DNA of 64,000 bases, taken from NCBI GenBank assembly GCA_036346225.1, contig JARFIW010000170.1:8804501-8868500 (forward strand), given 5' to 3'. The stretch comes from Platerodrilus igneus (lineage: Eukaryota; Arthropoda; Insecta; Coleoptera; Lycidae). The translations under genes and the position numbers were made by a program. Under the pieces are notes generated by a model. It saw only the letters and a program-made list of their open reading frames with translations, did not search any database and was not told the DNA's origin. Shown here one piece after another: positions 1-9,690 of this stretch; position 1 is the first letter of the stretch, and every line of letters begins with the position of its first letter.

Positions 1-99
1 GGGATGAAGAAGTTAGTGCAAAAGTCGAAAATGACTGTCTGAATACAAAACGTTTGAAGGCGAGTTATATAATGAGGGGAAAGCAGAAAAAAAAATTAA

Positions 100-358
100 G
101 TGTCCAGGTGAAGTTGAAGCATTGTTGAATAAATACTCCGAATTAATAGAGTCAGAATCTAGAATTGCTACAGGTTACGAGCATAAGTATAATGCAAAAT
201 TGTACCCTATTCCAGCGGCGTACAGGATAGGGTGAAAATAGAAAATGATCAAATGTTAAATGAAGGTATCATTGACAAAGCACGAGAATCAAGGGGATGT
301 ACGGATTTTTCTATAGAAGGGCATATATGCCAAGTTAAAGTGGACCTAAGGAACTAAC
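100..358 (+). pseudogene. Ty3/gypsy-like pol, reverse transcriptase N-terminal stub
   Basis: Two adjoining frames read as the segment just before and at the start of a gypsy-type reverse transcriptase. The first contains YPIPAAYR (about 208-231) and the second continues with ENDQMLNEGIIDKARESRG (about 241-297), matching the usual order of a YPIP-type motif, an AYR block and an EGII block. A stop and a frame change lie between them, and the frame ends at a TAA near 355. There is no catalytic aspartate motif, so this is only a few tens of residues of a much longer polyprotein. The upstream part is cut by the window edge. It is followed by short degenerate repeats and LTR-like DNA. The gypsy assignment comes from motif pattern alone. 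Confidence 0.55.
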
Positions 359-475
359 TAAGCAATGAACCATGGAACTAATTAAGCAATGAACTAAGGA
401 ATTAACCAAGAAACGACACTAAAGAATTAACTAAACAAAGAAATAAAGAACGACGCTAAAATGAATAGTCAACTA
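350..475. repeat. short degenerate repeats next to gypsy stub
   Basis: A phrase close to GGAACTAACTAAGCAATGAA recurs several times with drift (ggaactaattaagcaatgaac, ggaattaaccaag, aaagaattaactaaac). A similar staircase of short AT-rich repeats occurs in the LTR-like insert at 47.1-47.3 kb and, in the other orientation, near 50.6-50.76 kb. It may be the repeated part of an LTR. Confidence 0.4.
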
Positions 476-689
476 AATCACAAAGTTAAACACTAAGTAG
501 CCAAATTACTGGGATAAAACTCTACACAATAAATTAAATAATACTCGAAGTACAGTGTTGGTACTTCTAAGCATTGTGCAAACGACTACCAGTTGTTGGA
601 AACCACTAAAGTAGCAACCGATTTGGATCGGGAAGCTCCCGTGGGAACCAATAGAAAGAATACCAGGTTAGAATTTATTTTACAATTTA

Positions 690-955
690 TACTATAAATC
701 ATATTTTGAATATTTGAAACTTACAGGAAATTTAGATAATTTGTGTAAAGGGTCAACAAAACTTTGGTTGGTAAAAGTACATCTCAAAAAGGGAATAGTT
801 CTTTGCACGTTCAACAAAACATTCAATATAAAAATATAAAAAAATTTTGTTGGCTTTAATTGCTTAAAAAGGGTAATAATTTTGGTAGTGAACAAATTTA
901 ATAGGAATATTTATATTAATTTTGAATCAAAAGTTTTGTAAAAAGCAAATGGAGT
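690..955 (+). repeat. LTR-like dispersed repeat, copy 1
   Basis: This stretch aligns by eye with 47450-47725. Shared phrases are GTGTAAAgGGTCAACAAAA, TTCTTTG..CGTTCAAC, TTGGCTTTAATTGCTT and TAGGAATATTTAT. The second copy interrupts a gypsy pol gene, which is why I read the family as LTR-like. A 67-residue open frame on the minus strand here is an accident of low complexity and is not called as a gene. Confidence 0.55.
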
Positions 956-1282
956 GGGTAAATATTTTCTGTTATCATATCGTCGTTCACTCTGTGCGGG
1001 GTATCACTGAGCTAGTCGCGGCAGAAAATTTAATTGTGTTGATTTAAAGTTATTTTAGATAATACTAAAAGAGACACAGAGACCAAGACGAGTCAAGCAG
1101 GCAACTGAGCGAGATACATCCAACTGGACAAGAAAATAAGTGTATAAAATATTGCTTGATATATGCGCATCAATTTTAGAACTACGTTTTCATATCAAAC
1201 ATCAACAGTTTGCATATTAATACAGGCGTGTGTATAGTTTCGAAGTATATGTCTCTTTATTAATTCGCCCTAAGTTACAACA
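956..1282. other. AT-rich DNA, no gene seen
   Basis: Nothing recognisable is coded here. It holds a phrase (gttcactctgtgcggggta, then tgagctagtc) that also occurs on the minus strand near 50.05-50.1 kb, so it is probably leader DNA of a retroelement. Confidence 0.4.
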
Positions 1283-1610
1283 TTATGACAAAAGTATAGC
1301 CTTAACATACAATAATAAAAATTAATAACAACCATTTATTACAAAACATTCTATTAAACCTGACAACGTCCATAAAATTAGTTGTTAATTTAACGAGCCG
1401 TGCAAATGCAATCGTGTGCGAAGAAAATCTCTGTGCTTGCTATTATGCATTTTAAAACATGCACATAGCATGGTGCGTGTAACGTGTGAGAACGACTGTT
1501 TATTGCTACCATATCAGAAAATTGTTATTACGTATTTATCTATCTACCCTACACAATAATAGTATATTACAGAACGGAATTTATGCAAAATCACTCTGAT
1601 CTTGTTGATA
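1283..1610 (+). repeat. dispersed repeat R1, copy 1 (partner 12486-12815)
   Basis: It shares long blocks with 12486-12815: atgacaaaagtatagc, ttaataacaaccatttatta, cataaaatt..ttgt, aaatgcaatcgtgtgc, and tgcaaaatcac at the end. Both copies are non-coding and in the same orientation. The family is not recognised. Confidence 0.65.
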
Positions 1611-3394
1611 AGCGATTCAGTTGTACAAATTAAAATTGCAGTAATGTGTTTCATATTCATTCTCGGCAGATCTAATTAAGATGAAAACTGATTAGATTTG
1701 CCTGTTTAAATGCTGTTTATTTTACGGTGTTCTTACATAGAACGCTATTTATATGGTCTATTTCGCGAAACAAGTGTGGTAATGTCACAGTTGCTATGTT
1801 CCCAAAACACTGCATATAAATGCATTTTCTACGGTTCAAATAGAGTTATTGTTATTAACGAATGAATCGAATTATCAATTACCAAATTTATTCTGAGGTA
1901 CGTTGTCTCTTCACCTTCATTTTTATACTCTACTGCTTGAATTTTCATCTTTGATTTCTTATCTACTTAAACGTTTACGTTCAAATGCATTTAAATACTC
2001 AACAACGGGAAACTCGCATGTGTAAATGCTATTAAAGGATTTCAGTTTCAATTTAATAATTAAAAGATCGATTTACGGTCAAATGCATGTCAATATTATG
2101 TAAAAGCGCGTATATAAATATTTTAATTTTCATTTAATTGCAAAAGGATTTACGTTAGTTGAAAAGTTCTTTAATATAAGGTTAAACCATTAAATTTGAT
2201 AACAAAAAGACGCACTTCTAATTAAAAAGGGTAGTTAAATGACCACACGTTCTAAAACGATGTAATGTTTACATAAGTAAAAGACGTGTCCAATTTTTAT
2301 ATAGCCTGGAACGGTAGGGAAACAATAAACTTAAGAATTCTCGAATATTGATAAGCATACGTGAATGATGTACCTACGTTCTCAAACAGCTCGAACGTGA
2401 AAATGACAGATACAGAACGACTGGGCGAAGATTCTCGAAACTGCTACATCAGAGGGGGTTCGCTTTATAAACACCAATCTGTGCTTAGTAGAGGGCAGTC
2501 TTGATCGAAACTTTGACGTCAGCATACTGTCGATAAAATGAGATAACACGTAACGTAGTTAAAGTGCTCCAAAAAACGTACAGTATTTGGTAGTCAGAAT
2601 TATTTAACTACAATTACGATTACTGTAAAAGAGAATTTACCTAAATGTATGAATATGAATAAGAGATTCATGAACGTATATTAGTAATGGATGAATTTGC
2701 ATAAAAAAATTGAACTTGTGAAACAATTTAAAGGAGGATAGAACAGTGAACGATGATTATTATGTTTTGGAAACGCCAAACAACAAACATCTGTAACAGA
2801 AAAATTTAAAGCAATTTGTTTAGATATTTAAGTGATTTCTAAAGACTCATTGATTAGTTTAAGCTTTAGAGTAAAAGTTGTGTGTAAAGTTCAATTTAAT
2901 TTAATTTTAAGGGTTTGACAAACCTGCGATACTAGTTTTACAGATTTTTGCCATTACACAAGGTAATAATTGAACTTAAACTGAATTCAAATACGTTTAA
3001 TGCTGTTTTAAGGGGAAGGATATTAAATTGTACGACTTATAAAGGTAATTATTGTACATATTAAGGAAGACGTAATTATAGTGTTGTTAATGAATGATAA
3101 TCACATATTTATGGTAAGTGAGCGAAAGAGATATTCTGGACTCTATATTAGTACATAAGACATGTGGCGTGAGGAAGTTATTCTTCATCAATTTTGTAGT
3201 TAGATATTGTTTGTAAAAGAGAGTTATTATGGATGTATTATTTTGTATTTGAAGGATTGTTTGTAAGAGCATTTTTTTGTTTTATTATAAATCTGATGTA
3301 TGATTAGAGTGGTTTTATTAATTGAGAGAATTAGTGAGCCAAGCGAGTCCTTTCACAGTAATAAAAATCGACGTCCAATCTGGGGCTCGATTAT
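1611..3394. other. AT-rich element body with possible TATA promoter
   Basis: No coding frame of note. A TTATAAA sits at 2465-2471 in a context (tataaacac..gtagaggg) like the TATA-type promoters of the 2-kb elements at 10.6, 21.3, 31.1 and 33.4 kb. I infer that this is part of a related, older element. Otherwise nothing is recognised. Confidence 0.35.
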
Positions 3395-3900
3395 CGCGCT
3401 TCGTGGATTTTTGCAAGTATAATTTTTTGTAACTGATATTTGAATTGTCTTTTAGTTTAAGTTAGTTTAAGGTAGTCCTAATAATTTTTTTGTAAAGGAT
3501 TTTTACCAGAAAAGTTTGTGTTCAGAGTTCGAAACACTCTGACCTTTTAATAGATTATCGGTCAAGGATTTTTGGCCAAACAAACCTTACAAGCGTGGGA
3601 ATAAACAAAGTCAGGTAATATATCCATAATAGAAGAAATTTAGTTCTGTAAATCTAAAATAAGGTAAGGAACATTTTTATAATAAGTATTTGTTAGAAAT
3701 AATTTGATGTTTTAAAGGAACGACGTCGTAAATGTTCTATATGCTTTTGTATAAAAGAAAATATTTCATACTGTATAAATGCTTTATGATATTGCTGTGT
3801 TTGATTTCATTTTGAAAACTCCGTCAATTCCGTTGAGCTAGCCAGGCAAAGTTAGAAAGGAAGGTAAGTAAACAATTTCAAGGTTTACAAATTGCTGTAT
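3395..3900 (+). repeat. dispersed repeat R2, copy 1 (partner about 5860-6375)
   Basis: Closely similar to about 5860-6375. Both have gttcagagttcgaaa, ctctgaccttttaatagatt, tttttggccaaa, ttacaagcgt, a splice-donor-like AGGTAA, aaataaggtaag, and a final block gagctagccaggcaaagtta or its variant followed by AGGTAAGT. The order is preserved over about 500 bp. The repeated donor-like sites suggest the 5' leader of a retroelement. No protein is encoded. Confidence 0.7.
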
Positions 3901-4345
3901 TATGCACGCAAAGAATATTTACGCTTAGAATACTTGTTTACTTCATGAAAATCCTTCACCCTCCTTGATAACGGTCTTAAAATTATTAATTTATACAATA
4001 CAGAAAATCGAAAGCTTTGAGACTCTTATACTTACACTCTAATCTAAATAAGATGCATGTTTACACTGCACGTTAAGGATCTACATTTCTTACATCTACT
4101 ATTTGTAATTGGTATTTACAATTACTCTAAAATGAAGCAAACCTAACCCAGAAATTTATTTTAAAAATGCAAAGTCCGACACTATAATTATGGAAAACGT
4201 TTTAAAATTTTTAATGAATTGTATATTCATGCGGTACCCTGCCTTATTTCATCTTATATATACACAAGAAGAAGACACAGATTGTGAACTAGGTGATGCT
4301 GTACTTCCCATAAGGGGTCTGTATTAAATATAACAACTTTGCTAC

Positions 4346-4390
4346 TCCTGTCCTGATGAGCCCCAATTAGGGCGAAACGCGTCGACAGGA
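4346..4390 (+). ncRNA. hammerhead ribozyme motif (complete core, minimal stem III)
   Basis: All parts of a hammerhead ribozyme are present in order. Stem I strand TCCTGTC (4346-4352) is followed by the core CTGATGA (4353-4359). Stem II pairs GCCC (4360-4363) with GGGC (4370-4373). GAAA (4374-4377) is followed by a very short stem III (AC with GT, 4377-4382) and cleavage-site residue C4383 in GTC. The other stem I strand, GACAGGA (4384-4390), is perfectly complementary over 7 bp. The predicted cut is between 4383 and 4384. Hammerheads with a minimal stem III are known from Penelope-like elements, retrozymes and schistosome and amphibian satellites, and often act as dimers. The sequence lies about 95 bp before an (AT)n boundary. 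The host element is not identified. Confidence 0.85.
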
Positions 4391-4479
4391 TGACCACGTG
4401 GCTGAATTTGAGTCCCTTGCCAATAATTCCTTTTTACTTTGTATTAATTTAAGACTCATTAATTCTTGTTTTCTTTTAA

Positions 4480-4484
<5 letters not shown>

Positions 4485-4513
<29 letters not shown>
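4485..4513. repeat. (TA)n microsatellite
   Basis: Uninterrupted TA dinucleotides. The right flank TTGTTGTGAT matches the terminal motif of the 2-kb element family. Confidence 0.95.
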
Positions 4514-4519
<6 letters not shown>

Positions 4520-6464
4520 GATACGGTAGCAATAACCCGCTGCGCCCTTTTTGTGAATTAAAAAGGTTAAAATTTTTATTGTCAATTTTTTATTTTAAAT
4601 ATATAATTTTAATTACCTCAGCTAGCTCAGTTTTTTTTATTACGAACGGAGCTTGCGACAATACGACAAACAAAGACTTTAAATTTACCTTGTACCTCTA
4701 CTTCCTGTTCTAATCTTTAAACCAAAACACTTTAAGCACAATTATTATAATATTCTCAAAAATATTTACAATGTATGAAATGTTTAAGAATTTTCTAAAT
4801 AGAACTTTCTTTTAATAATTGAATACAAATTCTTTTAATAATTATCATTCCCAAAGTTAATCAAAAATCTAGGAAAAATCACCCTTATTATTATTATCTG
4901 AAGCGCCATGAACGTTCAATTCAACTTCTTTAAAAATTTACGTATTTTATAACGTGTATTCAAAAAAACGATCTTTGTTGACCCCCATATAAAATTTTCA
5001 TGAAAGCAATTTTTAAATTATTCAAATTATAAATATTCAACAAAATATTAATTTTTAAATTATTCAGATTAGAAATATATAACGAATTATTCACAAATAA
5101 AAATAATAAAACATTCAGATTGGTTAACCTGTTGTTTCCAACTCGAATCAGTCCCTGTAGCAACTGCTCCCGTATTCAGCTTAGTGATTTAATACTCCGT
5201 TGAATCCAGATCTGCTTTAGATATGGTCTGCATTTTTCTTAGCATAGCTTTAAATTATTCTAGCGTCCTTTGTTAAACTTCTTAATAATTAATAAATGAA
5301 TTCAATGTTTGTTGAATTTCCTCATTGGATCCCGTAATTATTCAGAGTCGTTTTTAAAGGGTTAAAACGGCAAACCACGCTTAATTTTTCACAATTACCA
5401 TTGTATCATTTATTACTTCACAATAAATCACTTCACGTAAATATTTTCTTTTCAGCGATGTGGACTAAGCCTTAAGTCATGTTGAACTGATTTGTTTACA
5501 AATACGGTCGTATTTAAATAAATCGCCTATCTATTGACAAGCGCAGAGTTCGCTATTATGCGTGATTCTTACATACCAGGTTTTTGGGTATTCCATCGTA
5601 TTTCATTGTATATTAAAACTGACGCGCTGATTTTGGCAGGTAGCATTTCGAGTTAATAGCATTCATTCTCTTGGATTTTCATATTTCTAGATCACGTAGA
5701 CCATTGTTTGTCCAAATAAATTTAGTGAACTTTGATTTTAATACCATGCCGTGTTTGTTTGCAATATATCGATTTTCGCTTTAAGTCACGTAGACTTAAC
5801 ATAATTTATATATTAAATTATATGCGTTTACAATAAGAAGATTTTAATTAAGAGAAGCGTTTTTGTGGATTCTGCAAGTATTAATTTTAGATTTATTTTA
5901 ACTGATATTAGAGTATTTGGATATAGTTTAAGGTAGTCCTAATAATTATTTTTTGTGTAAAGGATTTTTTTATCAAGAGTTTATGTTCAGAGTTCGAAAT
6001 ACTCTGACCTTTTAATAGATTACCTTTCAATGATTTTTTTGGCCAAAACAAATCTTACAAGCGTAGAAATAATTAGAACCAGGTAAACCATTCTCAAAAG
6101 AATAAGTTTAATTCTGTAAATTTAAAATAAGGTAAGCAACAATTGTTTTTTATAACAATTACTTCTTAGAAATTATTTTATGTTTGAATGAAACAATGTT
6201 GTAAATGTTCTAAATGCTTTCGTACGAGAGAAAATATTTCATGCTGTATAAATGCTTTGTAATATTGCGGTGTTTGATTTCATTTTGAAAACTCCGTCAA
6301 TTTCGTTGGGCTAGGCAGGCAAAGTTAAAAAGAAAGGTAAGTGAACCATTCCAAGTTTTACAAATTGCTGTATTTGTTTCTTATCACTCTTTTAGCGGTA
6401 CCTCAACGTGCGGCCTTTTTCATATCACCCTTTTAGTAACGCCCCAAAGCGAGGCGTGTCACAT

Positions 6465-6466
<2 letters not shown>
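4514..6466. mobile_element. (AT)n-bracketed non-coding element, family uncertain
   Basis: The interval between two (AT)n arrays starts with TTGTTGTGATACGG and ends with GTGTCACATCAA. These ends resemble the inverted pair TTGCTGTGAT / ATCACAGCAA seen at other elements of this window. Its right third (about 5860-6375) is repeat R2. The end zone has a block of the form acgccccaaagcgaggcg just before the array. A 67-residue minus-strand frame at 4960-5163 has no recognisable motif. Probably a composite of retroelement leader DNA. Confidence 0.4.
5860..6375 (+). repeat. dispersed repeat R2, copy 2
   Basis: Partner of 3395-3900, with the same order of blocks and donor-like AGGTAA sites near 6082 and 6131. 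Differences are scattered substitutions, so the copies are old. Confidence 0.7.

Positions 6467-6496
<30 letters not shown>
6467..6496. repeat. (AT)n microsatellite
   Basis: Pure AT run. The left flank is ACATCA and the right flank is TATGCTGTGATAAGGG. Confidence 0.95.
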
Positions 6497-6499
<3 letters not shown>

Positions 6500-8328
6500 G
6501 CTGTGATAAGGGATTGTTTAAGGGCGTACTTTATAGTAAAGGTCGTTTAGAAATGAGAAATTACCATAGGCAGCAGAAAACTGCATTTATTTAGAAAAGA
6601 ATTGAGAAATGGAGATAGTTTGTAAATAGTAAGCAGTCAACACCCTGTATATAAAGTATAAGTAGTTTTAAGCGACGCAAATAAACATAGGAAGACGCAT
6701 AGTTAGCGTAGAAACCAGGAACACATGCATTAGGTAAATAATAAATATTTAATACCCTGTAGATAGAGTTTTAGTTAATTTAGGCAATGCAAATAATGAT
6801 ATTTTTCAGTGGAAACACGCGTATTTATAAGTAAACATAATAAAGTGTAATTAAACACGCATCCAAAAGAGTTCCAAACAATTAGGTTAATACGGAGATA
6901 AGAAATAGAGCTTCGAGAAGCATAATGCAAATGCGTACGAGTAGTTAAGAACTTTAATAAGAAAGGAGATTAAAAAATTGCGTAAATAACAGGCAGATAT
7001 GAAAATTAAAAGTCGAATTGCATCAGTTGTTTATAAAAAAGTGATTAGATTCGTCAAAACACCGCATGTTTGATAACGAAGACAGCTGCGAGCAGGTCAC
7101 AATTATTTGAGAGCATAGAAAATTACATCAGAAACTACTTTAAATGCAAATTTTGATTGGTTAAAATGAGCGACGAGTTTGTAGACCATACCCACTGACG
7201 GAGTAGGAGAGAAAAGATATATTAACAGGTACAGTGATAACGAAGTCAGTTTTCAACTCAACAAAGGCCGAGGTGCGCCACTATGAAATAAAGTGTGATA
7301 CGTGATAATAATTCAAAGTGAAAAATTGTATAAGTGCGACTAAGATGAAAATTACGATTGCCGATTAAACGGCTTCCGAGTCCTGGGGAAGAATAATACA
7401 ATTTCCGAGTCCTGGGGGAGAATAATACAATTTCTAAGTCAAGGGAAAATAAATGATGATAATCCAATTCTAAGTTTGGGGAAATTGATAAGAAGGAATA
7501 AGTCTGAATCAGATGACAATAAATTGGGGTGTATAAGTATAAGTTAATAATGGTAGTCCAGAGGGTGATGGCAATAATTTAAATGCAATGGTTCAAGCGT
7601 GTGGATAGACAATATTTCGAATGGGCATGTAATAATCCTGAATTGGGGGAAGATAATTTTTATTCAAATGGATGGCTTAATGCATGGGAAATATTAGCTG
7701 ATTATGGATGCGTCAATGAGTAGAAAATAGACCAGGTCAGATTTTTAGTTATAAGACATTATTTTTCTATATTTTTATTTGAATATTGAATTTGCTTAAT
7801 ATAATATGAATGTGAAAAAGTCAACAAAAGAAGGACTTGAAAACGTATAAAGTGCGTAATATGATAAGAGGTTTCGAACGTTCCACACTTCTTCTTTTAT
7901 AAAAATAATAGGTTTTTTTGGTGACTTTGGGTTTTGAGTAAAAAGTATATGATTTTTGACAAATGAGATTTACAACATTAATTAATTGAAAAGTGTATTG
8001 CAAATAATTTACAAAAACAGTACATAATATTTGTTTCATTATATAGAATCGAATTAACTAAATTTTATAATTCCAAATAAATGCTAGTCGAGGTCATAAG
8101 ATAAAGTTAATGGGAGTGATTTGATAATTTAAACAATCAAGGAGGAGTTATAAGTTGAATACGAAATTGATAACGAGTAAGGCGGTAACGTATCAAATTT
8201 TGTTATTGGTCGACAAGGTAGGTTCAAGATAAAATCCAGTTAAGTTTCTGGAGGGAGCTTATTATAGCAATATCAATAAGACATCACAACGTCGGAGAAC
8301 GATAATTACAATTCCAGTTTATGCATAG

Positions 8329-8330
<2 letters not shown>
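6497..8330 (+). mobile_element. 2-kb (AT)n-bracketed element, inverted partner of 34607-36604
   Basis: The reverse complement of 34780-36604 follows this interval through its whole length. Examples are gcagcagaaaactgcattta (6580) against aaatgcagttttctgctgc (36527), and ccagttaagtttctggaggg (8245) against its complement at 34838. The left end is TGCTGTGATAAGGG directly after (AT)n and the right end runs into (AT)n. It contains a phrase of the form acaccctgtatataaag near 6640-6660, a 30-bp tandem repeat (7370-7480) and a donor-like CAGGTCAG near 7733. Minus-strand frames at 7258-7467 and 7821-8039 have no family motif and reflect low-complexity DNA. Confidence 0.65.
7370..7485 (+). repeat. about 30-bp tandem repeat, 3-4 drifting copies
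   Basis: The unit aatttccgagtcctgggg plus agaataatac is repeated, then decays to tttctaagtcaaggg and ttctaagtttggg. The inverted partner element has the matching series at 35560-35700. Confidence 0.6.

Positions 8331-8373
<43 letters not shown>
8331..8373. repeat. (AT)n microsatellite
   Basis: Pure AT run between the 2-kb element and the tRNA-like palindrome. Confidence 0.95.
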
Positions 8374-8377
<4 letters not shown>

Positions 8378-8525
8378 TTAATACAGAAGAATAATCCACA
8401 TTTGGAATGCAAATGAATGCTTGATATATATTAATAGTTATTAAGATGAAATGAAAACCCAACTTTGTATTTAAAGTTGAATTACCATTTCAAATCGAAC
8501 TAGTAATTGAAAACCACTAAAAGAA

Positions 8526-8599
8526 CGGCTACAGCAGGATTTGAACCTGCAACCTCTGATTCTCCGGATCAGTGCTCTAACCAATTGAGCTATCTAGCC
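8526..8599 (-). tRNA. tRNA-like sequence, isotype uncertain (copy 1)
   Basis: This 74-nt sequence, read on the minus strand, folds as a cloverleaf. Acceptor GGCTAGA pairs with TGTAGCC with one mismatch, the D stem is GCTC/GAGC, the anticodon stem CTGAT/ATCAG has loop CCGGAGA, and the T arm is GCAGG TTCAAAT CCTGC. The nominal anticodon is GGA, but position 33 is C instead of the universal T and there is no long variable arm as tRNA-Ser needs. No CCA is encoded. I judge it a tRNA-derived transposon module rather than a working tRNA gene. Confidence 0.6.
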
Positions 8600-9080
8600 T
8601 AATTGTTTAGATGATGTTATACTTAATACTACTGAAGCTTGGCCCTTGTTAATGATTTTCAATTACGTCTTGCATTTAAGGAAATTGAATCTAGTTATAT
8701 ACATAATTCATGTACTAATAACTTGATCATCCCATTTTTGCAACATTCGGAATAATACAAACATGTAATTATATTATTATTAATAATATATTATAATATA
8801 ATATATATTATAATATAATATATTATTAATAATAATATAATTACATGTTTGTATTATTCCGAATGTTGCAAAAATATATTATAATATAATATATTATTAA
8901 TAATAATATAATTACATGTTTGTATTATTCCGAATGTTGCAAAAATGGGATGATCAAGTTATTAGTACATGAATTATGTATATAACTAGATTCAATTTCC
9001 TTAAATGCAAGACGTAATTGAAAATCATTAACAAGGGCCAAGCTTCAGTAGTATTAAGTATAACATCATCTAAACAATTA

Positions 9081-9154
9081 GGCTAGATAGCTCAATTGGT
9101 TAGAGCACTGATCCGGAGAATCAGAGGTTGCAGGTTCAAATCCTGCTGTAGCCG
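9081..9154 (+). tRNA. tRNA-like sequence (copy 2)
   Basis: Same 74-nt sequence as the copy at 8526-8599 but on the plus strand, in the right arm of the palindrome. A-box-like and B-box-like promoter segments (TAGCTCAATTGG; GGTTCAAATCC) are intact, so RNA polymerase III transcription is possible. The C33 loop and mismatched acceptor stem argue against decoding activity. Confidence 0.6.
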
Positions 9155-9298
9155 TTCTTTTAGTGGTTTTCAATTACTAGTTCGATTTGAAATGGTAATT
9201 CAACTTAAATACAAAGTTGGGTTTTCATTTCATCTTAATAACTATTAATATATATCAAGCATTCATTTGCATTCCAAATGTGGATTATTCTTCTGTAT

Positions 9299-9643
9299 TA
9301 ATAATAATATAATTACATGTTTGTATTATTCCGAATGTTGCAAAATGGGATGATCAAGTTATTAGTACATGAATTATGTATATAACTAGATTCAATTTCC
9401 TTAAATGCAAGACGTAATTGAAAATCATTAACAAGGGCTAAGCTTCAGTAGTATTAAGTATAACATCATCTAAACAATTAGGCTAGATAGCTCAATTGGT
9501 TAGAGCACTGATCCGGAGAATCAGAGGTTGCAGGTTCAAATCCTGCTGTAGCCGTTCTTTTAGTGGTTTTCAATTACTAGTTCGATTTGAAATGGTAATT
9601 CAACTTTAAATACAAATTTGGGTTTTCATTTCATATTAATAAC

Positions 9644-9647
<4 letters not shown>
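9299..9647 (+). mobile_element. third, tandem copy of the tRNA-like element, 3' truncated
   Basis: It repeats the right arm at a spacing of about 400 bp (acatgtttgtattattccg at 8914 and 9315). It lacks the last ~45 bp (the caaatgtggattattcttct end) and runs into (AT)n instead. Only scattered differences from the previous copy are visible, for example gggctaagc for gggccaagc. Confidence 0.75.
9481..9554 (+). tRNA. tRNA-like sequence (copy 3)
   Basis: Identical by eye to the copy at 9081-9154, exactly 400 bp downstream, inside the tandem copy of the element. Confidence 0.6.

Positions 9648-9688
<41 letters not shown>
9648..9688. repeat. (AT)n microsatellite
   Basis: Pure AT run joining the truncated tRNA-like element to the next 2-kb element. 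Confidence 0.95.

Positions 9689-9690
<2 letters not shown>

Larger units (their letters stand above)
8381..9295. mobile_element. 0.9-kb near-perfect palindrome of a tRNA-like element
   Basis: The left arm (from cagaagaataatccaca at 8384) is the reverse complement of the right arm (ending tggattattcttctg near 9294). The centre, about 8760-8912, is a pure A/T palindrome. The right arm has an extra copy of about 70 bp around 8842-8914 (acatgtttgtattattccg appears twice). Each arm holds a tRNA-like sequence whose 5' end faces the centre. Arm identity looks very high by eye, which implies a recent origin or repair by copying between the arms. No protein is encoded. Most likely an inverted dimer of a tRNA-derived element. 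Confidence 0.8.

Noticed and set aside
8526..9554. three functional tRNA-Ser genes
   Set aside because: Loop position 33 is C, there is no long variable arm, and the acceptor stem has a mismatch; the copies sit inside a repeated element.
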